Under the pieces are notes generated by a model. It saw nothing but the letters and a program-made list of their open reading frames with translations, had not been told where the DNA came from and did not search any database. Both the position numbers and the translations under genes were made by a program. Of a stretch of 64,000 nt of DNA, positions 37,175 to 46,137 are shown in pieces (position 1 is the stretch's first letter; every line of letters begins with the position of its first letter). The stretch comes from Pirellulaceae bacterium (GTDB taxonomy: Bacteria; Planctomycetota; Planctomycetia; Pirellulales; Pirellulaceae): NCBI GenBank assembly GCA_023382975.1, contig JAHDXO010000007.1:132170-196169 (forward strand). The letters run 5' to 3'.

Positions 37175-37984
37175 ATGAGAACATCGTTCTTCTTCGTCAC
37201 GGTCATCCTGGCTGCCGGCAATGCGTGGTCCGAAGACGCACATCCGGAAAGTCCCCTGGCCACCGTATTGCAGCGGGCACTGGCCGGCTACGAACGGATG
37301 GAGACGGAGATCCGCGACTATTCGTGCATTCTGACCAAGCGGGAACATATCGACGGGCGGTTGCATGGTCCCGAGACTATCTATCTGAAGATTCGGCACG
37401 AGCAACTGGGCGGCGAGAATATCGAGCAGCCCTTCAGTGTCTACCTGCGTTTCCTGCGGCCCGCGGCGGTTCGGGAGCGCGAGGTGATCTATGTCGAGGG
37501 ACGACACAAAGGAAGGATGATCGTCCGCAACGGAGGACTGCGGTTGCCTTTCGTCACCACGACCCTGCCTCCCCAGAGTGCGGCAGCGATGCAGGAAAGT
37601 CGTTACCCGATTACGGAGATCGGCGTAAAGACGTTGACGGAACGCTTGATCGAGGTCGGAAAGAAAAAGCTACAGGACGAGAACTGCGAAACGCAGGTGG
37701 TCGCGGGGGCCAAGATCAACGGCCGCGTCTGCACGTTGATCCAGGTCGGGCACCGCGAGCGCCGCGACGATCACACTTTTCAATTCGTCCGCGTCTTCAT
37801 CGACGACGAACTCGAACTGCCCGTCTACTATGTCGCCTACGATTGGCCCGCCAAACCCGGCGATCCCCCGGTGATGCTGGAAGAGTACACTTATACGGAC
37901 ATCAAGCTGAACGTCGGCCTAACCGACTGGGACTTCGACCACCGCAACGAACACTACCTGTTCCTGAAGTCCTTTTCACCGTAA
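37175..37984 (+). CDS. Exported DUF1571 family protein
   Basis: A 269-residue protein with a signal peptide (MRTSFFFVTVILAAGNAWS). It matches DUF1571, a family seen mainly in planctomycetes, through DYSCILTKREHIDGRL, YLRFLRPAAVREREVIYVEG and EEYTYTDIKLNVGLTDWDFD. Members look like lipoprotein-carrier (LolA-like) beta-sheet folds, which is an inference. There is no clear operon partner: it lies 249 bases after the propeller protein and converges with the GH106-type gene. The ATG at 37175 puts the signal peptide first. Confidence 0.8.
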   Translation: MRTSFFFVTVILAAGNAWSEDAHPESPLATVLQRALAGYERMETEIRDYSCILTKREHIDGRLHGPETIYLKIRHEQLGGENIEQPFSVYLRFLRPAAVREREVIYVEGRHKGRMIVRNGGLRLPFVTTTLPPQSAAAMQESRYPITEIGVKTLTERLIEVGKKKLQDENCETQVVAGAKINGRVCTLIQVGHRERRDDHTFQFVRVFIDDELELPVYYVAYDWPAKPGDPPVMLEEYTYTDIKLNVGLTDWDFDHRNEHYLFLKSFSP

Positions 37985-38065
37985 CAAAGTTCGTCGTTTT
38001 CTTCCGAGTGTCGCACGGTTGGCGCGAACCCGCCAGCAGTTATGCAACCGTTGGGTCGAACCTGC

Positions 38066-40984
38066 TTACGGCGACTCTTCGCCGAATTCCAGGCGGACTT
38101 CGCCTAGCAGGCCGGAGGGTTCGAGTTCGTCGGCGGCGGTGTAGCCTTCGCAGCGGCGACCGAGTTTCACGGTGGGATCGGATTCCAGTCGCATGAACGG
38201 ACGGGTCAGCCGCTGGTCGGCCGGCAGCCGCGCGTCGCCGATCAACCGGTTGACCCACAGATTGATGACGTCAATTTCCAAGAAGTTCTTGCCGGATTTC
38301 ACGTGACCGGTGAGATCCACCGTCCAGGGCGCGGTCCACACAACGCCCAGCGACTGTCCGTTGGCGCGCACCTCGGCAATGTTCCGCACTTCGCCAAGCT
38401 GCAAACGCACGAGGCTGCCCGCTTGATGATCGTTCAGATCGAAGGCGATCCGATAATTGGCGGTGCCCGAGAAGTACTTGATGGCCGGGTCGGAATGTTC
38501 GTTCCACGGTATCAGCCGATCGAACACTGTCGATTCCGGCGCTCCCCACCCCGGCGCGAAACGCACTTCCCAAGGACCGTTCAAGGTCCGCGGCGCCGAG
38601 AGGTCTTCGACAACAACGGTACGCCGTTCGCCTTGCGCGTCTGTCAGTTCGTAGCGACCGTTTTGCCACAAGCGCAGGCGGCTCGGAGTCCGTTCCGATT
38701 CCTCGCCACGGTCGGCCGCGATTTCCAGCACGCCATCGGGGCCTGACACGGCGATCAAGTGATGTTCTTGCTGCGGCCGGCGGAAGACGACGAAGACGGC
38801 GCCGTCCTTGGGCAGATCGAGCGGCACCGCGGTTCGCCCGTCCTCGGTCTGTCGGTGGATGCCCGCGTCGCGGACGCGGCCCGTGACCGGATCCCAGAAT
38901 TCCGGCTCGCGTCCCTGGACGCGGAACAGACATTCGGCCTTGCCCGCTCCGGCCAGGAAATAGATGTCCGTGTCGTCTATTCGGCGATGGATATACTCGA
39001 AGGCTCCCTCGAAATCGGCCGCGAGGCCCTGGTGACGCAGCGCGTCATCGAGGCTCATGCCGCTGACGACGCAGCCTTCGCCCAACGTGCGAGCGCCCGC
39101 TTGGTCGCCATCGCTCCACAGCCGGGCCGCCAGACGTTGCACTCGCGCATCGCAGTCCGGATAGTCGCGCAGCCCCGGCGATTGCTTTGGTCGCCGACTG
39201 CCGAGCACCACGGTCGCGCCTCGGGCAGCCAGATCATGGATCTTCTGCAATGCTTCGGGCGACGCCTCGTCCGAATCCAGGTCGACGACCAGCATTCGGT
39301 ACGACATGCCGTCGGGCAACACGAGCCTGCCGTGCTCGACGGACAATCGTTCCAGCAGGACCTCGGTGTTGAGCAAGTCGTAGGCGTAACCCTTGGGCAG
39401 CGTCAACGACGAATGGCTGCTCCAGCGTTCGCCGCGCCCCCAGTGCAAATAAGTCGCATCGCCCGTGTAGACGCAGGCGTCGGCAACGAAGTGTCCTTGC
39501 TGCAAGAGGAATTGGCAGCGGGCGAGATACGCCAGGAAGGCGCCCGACTGCTGCCACCAAGTCACGTTGGGATTCAGGTGAGAGCCCGCCCAGTAATGGA
39601 TGCCCGGCAGGCCGAACTCCTCGGGCGAGGCGGAAAACGTGTGCCAGATGAAATGGTTGATGCCGTCGCAGAACGCGAGGTCCGCTCCCGGCTTCAACAG
39701 CGCCGGATAGACCGAAAAATGCCGGACCATGTGGGTAAACGCTTCGGTGGCGGCGAGCGGCCGGCCGTAGATGTGCGAGGCCATCGCCGCCGGTCGGTTG
39801 ATCGCCCGATTGGGATGCCAGAACTCGCCCTGGGGCATATCGGTGCGTCCGAGGAACGCCAATTGATCCGCGTGAGCGAAGATCGGCAGCTTGCGGTCCC
39901 ACGGTCCGCCCGATTCGGAATGCCACTGCAGTCCCGCCGCGCGGGCCGACGTTTGAACTTGGCCATAGAAGTTGTTCATGAACGTCTCGGCCAGAGTCTT
40001 CTGGTAGTCGCGGTGAAACCGTTCGGTTTTCGCCGGATCGCCCACGACCATTCCGGCCAACGCGGGCAGGTACGGCCGCAGTTCGTAGCCTCGCAAGGTC
40101 TTGAACTCGTCCTCGAAGCCCAAGGACCAAGCCGCCGCGACTCCTTCCCAGCTTACGTTGTAGAAATGCGTCAGTGTCTTGCCGGCCCGATCGCCCGCGT
40201 CCTCTAGGAACCGGCCGCCCATGCGGTCGAAATGCCGCCTGACGGCTCCCGCATCGAGGATATCCACATCGCACTCGCGCCCCTCGACCGTCTGAGCAAC
40301 GAAACGAATCAGCCTCCAACGCCCCGGCGGCGTCTGCCACGACAGCTTTCCACCGGCGACGCGATCCGAGAGGTCAACGACTTGGACGACGGTGTCGTGA
40401 TCGTCGCGGCGCGCACCGACCACGGCCACTTCCCAGAATTTCCCCCAGTCGCCGCGGGGCAAGTCGCCTTCGTACTGCTGCGGACCTTCGAGATCCGTCG
40501 CGGCCCAGGCCAGTTGCTTGGGGACGTCCTCGCCGACCTGCCACGGACCGGTGAGCGTGCCGGCACAACTGCTCAGGTTGACGCTCATCTTCAATCCCAG
40601 CCGATCCGCTTCGGAAATCGCGAATCGCACCATCTTCCGCCACTCGGGGCTCATGAACTCCATCCGCGACGGCGGAGGCTGGATATGGTCGTGGTAGCCG
40701 CGCGCATCGAACAGCAACAATCCGCCGATGCCTTTCTCCTTCATCCCTTCCAGATCCCGCGTAATCGATCGCTCCGTGACGTTCCCGTACAGCCACCACC
40801 AGTAGACCCACGGCTTGTACGCGTCGGGCGGCGCGAGAAAATTCTGCTCCAAAGAGGGATCAGAAACCGAATCGCTACCCTCGGCAGCGTGCAGAATCGC
40901 CGAGGGTTGCACCGGAGACAGCCCTGCCAAGCTGCCCAGAAAAACCAGAACCAGGATAACTCGACGTACGACGATTGAGCTCAC
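38066..40984 (-). CDS. Exported GH106-type glycosidase (alpha-L-rhamnosidase family)
   Basis: A 972-residue exported enzyme. The start is GTG at 40984, with GGGAGA six bases upstream and a signal peptide (VVRRVILVLVFLGSLAGLSP) right after it; the frame remains open to 41146 but has no ribosome-binding site there. The N-terminal domain begins with PWVYWWWLYGNVTERSIT and GMKEKGIGGLLLFDA, typical of GH106. The C-terminal 150 residues form a galactose-binding-like beta-sandwich (YFSGTANYRIAFDLND, LGEVRNIAEVRANGQSLGV). It should release rhamnose from pectin or algal polysaccharides. It diverges from the TrmO-like gene. Confidence 0.83.
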   Translation of the reverse strand: MSSIVVRRVILVLVFLGSLAGLSPVQPSAILHAAEGSDSVSDPSLEQNFLAPPDAYKPWVYWWWLYGNVTERSITRDLEGMKEKGIGGLLLFDARGYHDHIQPPPSRMEFMSPEWRKMVRFAISEADRLGLKMSVNLSSCAGTLTGPWQVGEDVPKQLAWAATDLEGPQQYEGDLPRGDWGKFWEVAVVGARRDDHDTVVQVVDLSDRVAGGKLSWQTPPGRWRLIRFVAQTVEGRECDVDILDAGAVRRHFDRMGGRFLEDAGDRAGKTLTHFYNVSWEGVAAAWSLGFEDEFKTLRGYELRPYLPALAGMVVGDPAKTERFHRDYQKTLAETFMNNFYGQVQTSARAAGLQWHSESGGPWDRKLPIFAHADQLAFLGRTDMPQGEFWHPNRAINRPAAMASHIYGRPLAATEAFTHMVRHFSVYPALLKPGADLAFCDGINHFIWHTFSASPEEFGLPGIHYWAGSHLNPNVTWWQQSGAFLAYLARCQFLLQQGHFVADACVYTGDATYLHWGRGERWSSHSSLTLPKGYAYDLLNTEVLLERLSVEHGRLVLPDGMSYRMLVVDLDSDEASPEALQKIHDLAARGATVVLGSRRPKQSPGLRDYPDCDARVQRLAARLWSDGDQAGARTLGEGCVVSGMSLDDALRHQGLAADFEGAFEYIHRRIDDTDIYFLAGAGKAECLFRVQGREPEFWDPVTGRVRDAGIHRQTEDGRTAVPLDLPKDGAVFVVFRRPQQEHHLIAVSGPDGVLEIAADRGEESERTPSRLRLWQNGRYELTDAQGERRTVVVEDLSAPRTLNGPWEVRFAPGWGAPESTVFDRLIPWNEHSDPAIKYFSGTANYRIAFDLNDHQAGSLVRLQLGEVRNIAEVRANGQSLGVVWTAPWTVDLTGHVKSGKNFLEIDVINLWVNRLIGDARLPADQRLTRPFMRLESDPTVKLGRRCEGYTAADELEPSGLLGEVRLEFGEESP

Positions 40985-41190
40985 AGCGTTCTCCCTTGCG
41001 GTCCAATAGTACGTGGTAGCGCCCGCACATGGTACGGTGCTGCAAGATTCCGAGATAGGTTGGATCATACCCGGAATTCGCGCCGGAGGGCAGAACGGCA
41101 AAACGGATTGCACCGTCGACGCGGAGACTGCGGGCGTTATCATCATGGATGGCCTTTCTTGGAAACTTTGTCCCTAAACAGGAGGCAACC

Positions 41191-41697
41191 ATGTCTCGAT
41201 TCGCCTTGATCTTCGTGGTCATCGCCAGCGCAACAGCCGTCCGCGCCTCGGAACCGGCGGGCGCGCCGACTCCAATCGCCGCTGAATTTAAGGTCCGCCC
41301 CATCGGCCATGTGAAGAAGTCGGAAGACCGCACTTGGATCGTGCTCGACAAACAGTACGCGCCCGGACTGCTCGGTCTGGACGGTTTCTCGCACATCCAC
41401 GTGATCTGGTGGTTCGACCAAAACGATACGCCCCAGAAGCGGGCGGTGCTGCAAGTCCATCCGCGCGGCGACCGCAACAATCCGCTAACGGGTGTGTTCG
41501 CCTGTCGTGCTCCGGTACGGCCGAATCTGATCGCCCTGAGCCTGTGCAAGGTGCTGACGGTCCAGGACAACATGGTCGAGATTGACCAGACCGATGCCTT
41601 TGACGGTACGCCGGTGCTGGACATCAAGCCCTACGCACCGGGCATCGACTCGGCATCAGACGTTCGCGTCCCGCAATGGGCCGGACCAGCGAAATGA
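41191..41697 (+). CDS. Exported TrmO/TsaA-like protein
   Basis: A 168-residue protein with the YaeB/TsaA/TrmO barrel. The family signature is HPRGDRNNPLTGVFACRAPVRPN followed by LIALSLCKVL. Cytoplasmic TrmO methylates t6A37 in tRNA with SAM. Here residues 1-19 (MSRFALIFVVIASATAVRA) form a convincing signal peptide, so the mature protein would lie outside the cytoplasm, where tRNA is absent. AGGAGG sits six bases before the ATG, which supports this start and so the signal peptide. The stop overlaps the start of the ion-channel gene (ATGA), implying translational coupling. The function is unknown despite the clear family. Confidence 0.8.
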   Translation: MSRFALIFVVIASATAVRASEPAGAPTPIAAEFKVRPIGHVKKSEDRTWIVLDKQYAPGLLGLDGFSHIHVIWWFDQNDTPQKRAVLQVHPRGDRNNPLTGVFACRAPVRPNLIALSLCKVLTVQDNMVEIDQTDAFDGTPVLDIKPYAPGIDSASDVRVPQWAGPAK

Positions 41698-42767
41698 ACG
41701 GGATTCCTAATCGCAAGGACCGTATGACAACGTCTCTTGTCGATTCCTGGACATCGATCGGCTTCGAGGATTTGCCGAATCGTTTGCTGCTGGGCTGGGT
41801 GGCTGGGATCCTCGCATGGTGTTTCGGGGCAAGCGGTCTGCTGCCGCCAGCGTCAGCCGAGTCGCCTGCCCAGGTGACCGTCGGGGCCTACCTGAACAAC
41901 ATCCAGGAAGTGGCGCTGAAGGAACACAGCTACGAGGCGGACCTGTACATCTGGTTTCGCTGGCGGGACGAGGAGCTGTCGCCGGCCGAAACGGTCGAGA
42001 TGGTCAATCCGACTCAGTTGTGGGGCATGGAATCCAACGTACTGTACGACGAACCGCTTCTGTTGCCTACGGGCGAACTGTACCAGGTGCTGCGCGTCCA
42101 AGGCCGGTTCAGCCGCAAGTTCTTCTTCCACAATTACCCGTTCGACCGCCAGGAGTTGATCGTCGAGTTCGAGGACTCGGTCCACGAAACCAACCGTCTG
42201 GCGTACGTTCCCGATCAGAAACCCGTCGCCGTCAATCCGAATCTGCTGTTGCCCGGATTCCACCTGTCGCCGCCGAGGCTGGACGTTGTTACCTTTGCCT
42301 ACCCCACGACGTTCGGGGATCCGCGCCGTAGCGAACCGGGGACGTACTCGCGGTCCCGACTGTCACTGCCCATCGCGCGACCCGTACTCACGTCGATGTT
42401 GAAAATGCTGCTGCCGGTACTGTGCGTCGGCTTGGGAGCGTCGCTGATGCTGTTGCTCAAGACGACCTTCATCGATGCACGTCTGGGGATTGGGATCACG
42501 TCGCTGCTGACCGTCGTGGCGATCCAACTGGCAGCGAACGAGACGATGCCCAGTCCCGATTACTTGGTGTTGATGGACAAGATCCACCTGACGGCCTACG
42601 TCTACGTGCTGGCGGGACTTGGCGTCGTGCTCTACACCGCCCGCCAAATCGAACGCGGCGAGGCTGAAGCCGCCGAGCGATTTCAGCGTCGTTCGTACTA
42701 CATTACCAGTGCGGTGTTCCTGACGATCGTCACCGTCTTGATCGGGATCTCGCTCGTCCAAGGCTGA
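41694..42767 (+). CDS. Pentameric ligand-gated ion channel homologue
   Basis: A 357-residue protein. An N-terminal hydrophobic segment (about 31-50) is followed by a beta-sandwich ligand-binding domain (60-225) containing the hallmark FFHNYPFDRQELIVEFED (144-161). The eukaryotic Cys-loop cysteines are absent, as in bacterial homologues such as GLIC and ELIC. Four transmembrane helices follow at about 233-256, 262-281 (the pore-lining IGITSLLTVVAIQLAANE), 295-315 and 336-354. The proteins assemble as homopentamers gated by small ligands or protons. The ATG at 41694 overlaps the stop of the TrmO-like gene. In-frame starts at 41676 and 41724 are alternatives. Confidence 0.85.
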   Translation: MNGIPNRKDRMTTSLVDSWTSIGFEDLPNRLLLGWVAGILAWCFGASGLLPPASAESPAQVTVGAYLNNIQEVALKEHSYEADLYIWFRWRDEELSPAETVEMVNPTQLWGMESNVLYDEPLLLPTGELYQVLRVQGRFSRKFFFHNYPFDRQELIVEFEDSVHETNRLAYVPDQKPVAVNPNLLLPGFHLSPPRLDVVTFAYPTTFGDPRRSEPGTYSRSRLSLPIARPVLTSMLKMLLPVLCVGLGASLMLLLKTTFIDARLGIGITSLLTVVAIQLAANETMPSPDYLVLMDKIHLTAYVYVLAGLGVVLYTARQIERGEAEAAERFQRRSYYITSAVFLTIVTVLIGISLVQG

Positions 42768-42915
42768 ACCATGCATGTAGACATAGCCGCTTCCTCTACA
42801 ATTGGAAGCAACATGCTCACCGTTGGAGCTATGCCGGAAAATGCGCAAGGTTGTCCCTCGTCAGGGATGGCTGGAAAAAGGACTATGGACCACCAAAATG
42901 ATGGACATCCGGGGG

Positions 42916-42945
42916 TCGACGAACGCTTGCGGATTGTGATATAGT
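42916..42945 (+). promoter_or_regulatory. Candidate promoter for tpiA-secG
   Basis: TCGACG and TATAGT are separated by 18 bases, ending 64 bases before the GTG of tpiA. The -10 is good and the -35 is weak. Identified by eye only. Confidence 0.28.
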
Positions 42946-43009
42946 ACCCGGTTTGACCGTTTCGCCCGAGCGTGGGTTTCGGGATTTCAAGAACACAGGA
43001 ACTGCAATC

Positions 43010-43768
43010 GTGAGACGCCCCTTCATTGCCGGCAATTGGAAGATGAACACTACTCGCAGCGAAGCACTCGATTTGGTGCAAGGTCTGCGGCAAGCGCTGC
43101 CCCATGGCAACTCGGTCGATGTCGCCGTTTGTCCGCCAAGCGTTTACTTGGCGCCGGTCGCAGCGGCACTGGAGGGTTCGGCGATCGGATTGGGCGCCCA
43201 GAACATGTACCACGAATCCGGGGGTGCTTTTACGGGCGAGTTGTCGGCGGCAATGCTGCTGGACGTCGGTTGCCGGTACGTCATCCTCGGCCACAGCGAA
43301 CGACGGCACATCCTGGGTGAATCGAACGAGGACGTGTGTCGCAAGGTCCACGCGGCGCTTACCGCCGGGTTGATCCCGATCGTTTGCGTTGGCGAGACGC
43401 TACAGGAGCGCGAGGCTGGCAAGACGTCGGATATTGTGGCCGAGCAGTTTTTCGGTTCATTGGCCGGAGTGTCGGTCGCGGATGCTTCGCGAGTGGTGAT
43501 TGCCTACGAACCGGTATGGGCGATCGGAACCGGGGTCAATGCGACACCGGAGCAGGCCGAGGAAGTCCACGGCAATCTGCGCGGAATCTTGGCGAGCCGC
43601 TTCGGAGCGGCAGTCGCCGACCAGGTCCGCATTCAGTACGGTGGCAGCGTCAAGGCGGACAATGCGGCCGAATTGCTCGCCAAGCCCAATATCGACGGGG
43701 CCCTGGTGGGCGGTGCGAGCCTGAAGGCAGCCGGCTTTGCCGCAATCGTCCAGGCAGCCGCATCCTAG
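43010..43768 (+). CDS. tpiA: Triosephosphate isomerase
   Basis: A 252-residue glycolytic TIM-barrel enzyme interconverting dihydroxyacetone phosphate and glyceraldehyde 3-phosphate. Catalytic residues are K11 (GNWKMN), H95 (ILGHSERR) and E167 ([11 protein letters not shown]). The C-terminal phosphate-binding motifs YGGSVKADN and VGGASLK are intact. The start is GTG at 43010 with AGGA nine bases upstream; homology begins at the second codon ([11 protein letters not shown]), so the upstream in-frame ATG is not used. secG follows after 37 bases, an arrangement common in planctomycetes and other bacteria. Confidence 0.96.
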   Translation: MRRPFIAGNWKMNTTRSEALDLVQGLRQALPHGNSVDVAVCPPSVYLAPVAAALEGSAIGLGAQNMYHESGGAFTGELSAAMLLDVGCRYVILGHSERRHILGESNEDVCRKVHAALTAGLIPIVCVGETLQEREAGKTSDIVAEQFFGSLAGVSVADASRVVIAYEPVWAIGTGVNATPEQAEEVHGNLRGILASRFGAAVADQVRIQYGGSVKADNAAELLAKPNIDGALVGGASLKAAGFAAIVQAAAS

Positions 43769-43805
43769 GAGTGGGAGAATCCCTTTACAAGGAGTCAACG
43801 GGGTG

Positions 43806-44345
43806 ATGTTTCCAGTTTTGCTCGGTGCCAGTGTCTGGCATTACGTTTTCGGCATTTTGATTTTCCTGACGTCGCTGTTTCTGATCCTCCTGGTTCTTGT
43901 CCAGCGGGGCCGCGGCGGCGGGTTGACTGGTGCGCTTGGCGGAATGGGCGGTCAGAGTGCCTTTGGCGCGAAGGCCGGCGACACCTTTACCCGCGTCACC
44001 ATGGTTACGGCCACGTTTTGGATCTTGATCTGCATGGCAGCGATCAAGTTGTTGGGCACGGACGACAAGTTCGGGTCCGATCGAGGAACTGGAACGGAAG
44101 TCATGACGCCGCTGTCCGGAGCCGGCGGCAGCGATGATCAGGGCAGCACCGCTCCAGGCGCAGGGGCCGAGACCGGCGGTGCGGCAACAACCGACGATGC
44201 AGGTACGGGGGCCGACACGGGAACTGGAACCGACGCGGGGGCCGCTTCCGACGCGGGGGCCGCTTCCGACGCGGGCGCAGCTTCCGACGCGGGCGCAGGG
44301 GCCGAGGCGGGGACGGCCGGTAGCGGCGAAGACTCAGCGCCCTAG
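43806..44345 (+). CDS. secG: Protein-export membrane protein SecG with a long acidic tail
   Basis: The first 90 of 179 residues match SecG: helix 1 ([20 protein letters not shown]), the glycine-rich loop [26 protein letters not shown], and helix 2 ([18 protein letters not shown]). SecG is the accessory subunit of the SecYEG translocon. The remaining 85 residues are an unusual Ala/Gly/Asp/Ser/Thr-rich acidic tail with tandem AASDAG-type repeats encoded by near-identical 15-base units (about 44233-44295). GGAG precedes the start region; a GTG at 43803 directly before the ATG is an equal alternative. Confidence 0.92.
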   Translation: MFPVLLGASVWHYVFGILIFLTSLFLILLVLVQRGRGGGLTGALGGMGGQSAFGAKAGDTFTRVTMVTATFWILICMAAIKLLGTDDKFGSDRGTGTEVMTPLSGAGGSDDQGSTAPGAGAETGGAATTDDAGTGADTGTGTDAGAASDAGAASDAGAASDAGAGAEAGTAGSGEDSAP

Positions 44346-44401
44346 TGCGGACGCGAGCGATCTCTTACATCATCCATTCGTTCAGTGCCGGGAGATAGAA
44401 C

Positions 44402-45286
44402 TTGCTGCTGAGCATGACCGGCCATGGCGAGGCGCAGGGCCACCGCGAGCACGCGATCGTCGGGATCGAAGTCCGGGCGGTCAATAACCGTTTTCTCAAG
44501 GTTTCGACGCGGATCAGCGAGGGATTCGGAGCGTTGGAGCCGCTGGTCGAGTCTGCCATCAAGCAGAACGTTCGGCGCGGGACGATTCAGGTCAATGTCC
44601 GCATCGACCGCGAGCCGGGTCCGGATGACTTCCGACTGAACGAAGCCGTGCTGGCTGGTTACCAGAGGCAACTGGAGGGGATGAATCAGCGAATCGGCAA
44701 CTCGGACCCCGTTCGCCTGGAATTGCTGCTGGCGCTGCCTGGAGTGGTGGTTGACGATGTCGCTGGCGAGCGGCGCGTCGAGGAGTTTTGGCCGCTGGTC
44801 GAAAGCGTCTTGCTGCAAGCGTTGGAGAACCTGTCGCGGATGCGAGTGGAAGAGGGCGCCGCGATGGCTGCCGACATGCATGCCAATTGCCGGATCATCG
44901 CCCAGCAACTCGATCAGATCGGAGAGCGGGCTCCGTTGGTCGTCGAGGGATACCAGCGGCGTCTGACGGAACGGGTGAGCAAACTGCTCGCCGAGTACAA
45001 CATGGGACTGCAACCGGCCGATGTGGTGCGGGAGGTCGCCGTTTTCGCGGATCGCAGCGACATCTCCGAGGAGATCGTGCGGCTGCGAAGCCATCTGGAG
45101 CAGTTCGACACGATCGCGACGGCCGAGGAGAGCAGCGGCCGGAAGCTCGAATTCGTGATCCAAGAGATGTTGCGCGAAACGAACACGATCGGCTCGAAAG
45201 CCAACGATGCCGAGATCTCGCGGCACGTGGTCGAGATCAAGACGGCGATTGAACGAATGCGAGAGATGATTCAGAACGTCGAGTAA
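44402..45286 (+). CDS. yicC: YicC family endoribonuclease-like protein
   Basis: A 294-residue protein of the YicC/YloC family. It begins MLLSMTGHGEAQG, with the family N terminus SMTGxG, and ends with NTIGSKANDAEISRHVVEIKTAIERMREMIQNVE, the conserved C-terminal domain. Family members have been described as endoribonucleases. The start codon is TTG at 44402; GGGAGA lies about six bases upstream and no suitable ATG precedes the conserved SMTG. It is the first gene of a tight cluster with gmk (9-base gap), rpoZ and coaC, a conserved gene order in bacteria. Confidence 0.93.
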   Translation: MLLSMTGHGEAQGHREHAIVGIEVRAVNNRFLKVSTRISEGFGALEPLVESAIKQNVRRGTIQVNVRIDREPGPDDFRLNEAVLAGYQRQLEGMNQRIGNSDPVRLELLLALPGVVVDDVAGERRVEEFWPLVESVLLQALENLSRMRVEEGAAMAADMHANCRIIAQQLDQIGERAPLVVEGYQRRLTERVSKLLAEYNMGLQPADVVREVAVFADRSDISEEIVRLRSHLEQFDTIATAEESSGRKLEFVIQEMLRETNTIGSKANDAEISRHVVEIKTAIERMREMIQNVE

Positions 45287-45295
45287 CCGCCTGAG

Positions 45296-45883
45296 ATGGA
45301 CTACGCTACCACAGGAAAACTGGTGATTGTCTCCGGTCCTTCCGGGGCTGGAAAATCGACGGTGGTGTGGCGTCTGCTGGAAGTTTGCCGGTTGCCGCTG
45401 AAGTTGAGCGTGTCGGCGACAACCCGCTCGCCTCGCCCCGGCGAAATCGACGGAAGGGAATATCATTTCCTAACTGTCGAGGAATTCCTCCGACGCCGAG
45501 ACAATGACGAATTTCTGGAATCGAAAGAGGTATTCGGCCGAGGCGACTACTACGGAACGTTGCGGAGCGAGACGGCATCTGGTCTTTCGCAGGGCAAATG
45601 GGTAATTTTAGAGATCGATGTCGAAGGAGCCCTGGCGGTTTTGCAGCAGCATCCCGAGGCGATCACCATCTTCCTGCATCCAGGCTCGATGGACGAACTC
45701 GAACGCCGTCTGCGGTTGCGGGGCACCGAATCCGAAGCATCGATCCAGCGGCGGCTGGAGGTGGCCCGGCGTGAATTGGCCATGATGGACCGCTACCGAT
45801 ACGAAGTAATCAACGACACCGTCGAGCGGGCGGTGCGGGAAATATGCGATATCCTCCAAGCGAATCGGGGAGAACCTAGCTGA
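45296..45883 (+). CDS. gmk: Guanylate kinase
   Basis: A 195-residue nucleotide kinase that converts GMP and ATP to GDP and ADP. The P-loop is SGPSGAGKST, and the GMP-binding segment SVSATTRSPRPGEIDGREYHF includes the conserved arginines and tyrosine. The lid region LRLRGTESEASIQRRL is also typical. The length is normal. It lies nine bases after yicC, and its TGA overlaps the ATG of rpoZ (TGATG), so translation of the two is probably coupled. Confidence 0.96.
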   Translation: MDYATTGKLVIVSGPSGAGKSTVVWRLLEVCRLPLKLSVSATTRSPRPGEIDGREYHFLTVEEFLRRRDNDEFLESKEVFGRGDYYGTLRSETASGLSQGKWVILEIDVEGALAVLQQHPEAITIFLHPGSMDELERRLRLRGTESEASIQRRLEVARRELAMMDRYRYEVINDTVERAVREICDILQANRGEPS

Positions 45884-46137
45884 TGCATGATCAATTGAAG
45901 GAAGAAGAGATCGTCAAGAAGGTGGGCGGACGTTTCAAGCTCTCGACGCTGATTCAGAAGCGTTTGGTCCAGTTGAACCGGGGCAGCCGGCCGCTGGTCT
46001 CCAATGCGCCGAGCGACAGGATGGAGGTGGTGTTGCAGGAGATCCTGCAAGACAAGATCTTCCTGGACACCTCGAACGAGGTTCGCATCACCGGGGAAAT
46101 GCCGATCAGCATCGACGAACCGGACTTTGACGACTGA
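45883..46137 (+). CDS. rpoZ: RNA polymerase omega subunit
   Basis: An 84-residue protein. It has the omega-type KLSTLIQKRLVQLNRGSRPLV segment near the N terminus and a short C-terminal extension ending in an acidic tail. Omega aids assembly of the beta-prime subunit into RNA polymerase. Assignment rests on this segment plus the conserved location between gmk and coaC. Both ends overlap neighbours by one base pattern (TGATG), indicating a tightly coupled operon. Confidence 0.88.
   Translation: MHDQLKEEEIVKKVGGRFKLSTLIQKRLVQLNRGSRPLVSNAPSDRMEVVLQEILQDKIFLDTSNEVRITGEMPISIDEPDFDD

Noticed and set aside
36906..37178. A 90-codon plus-strand frame between the beta-propeller gene and DUF1571
   Set aside because: It overlaps the end of the propeller gene and the start of the DUF1571 gene, has no ribosome-binding site and no recognisable motif.
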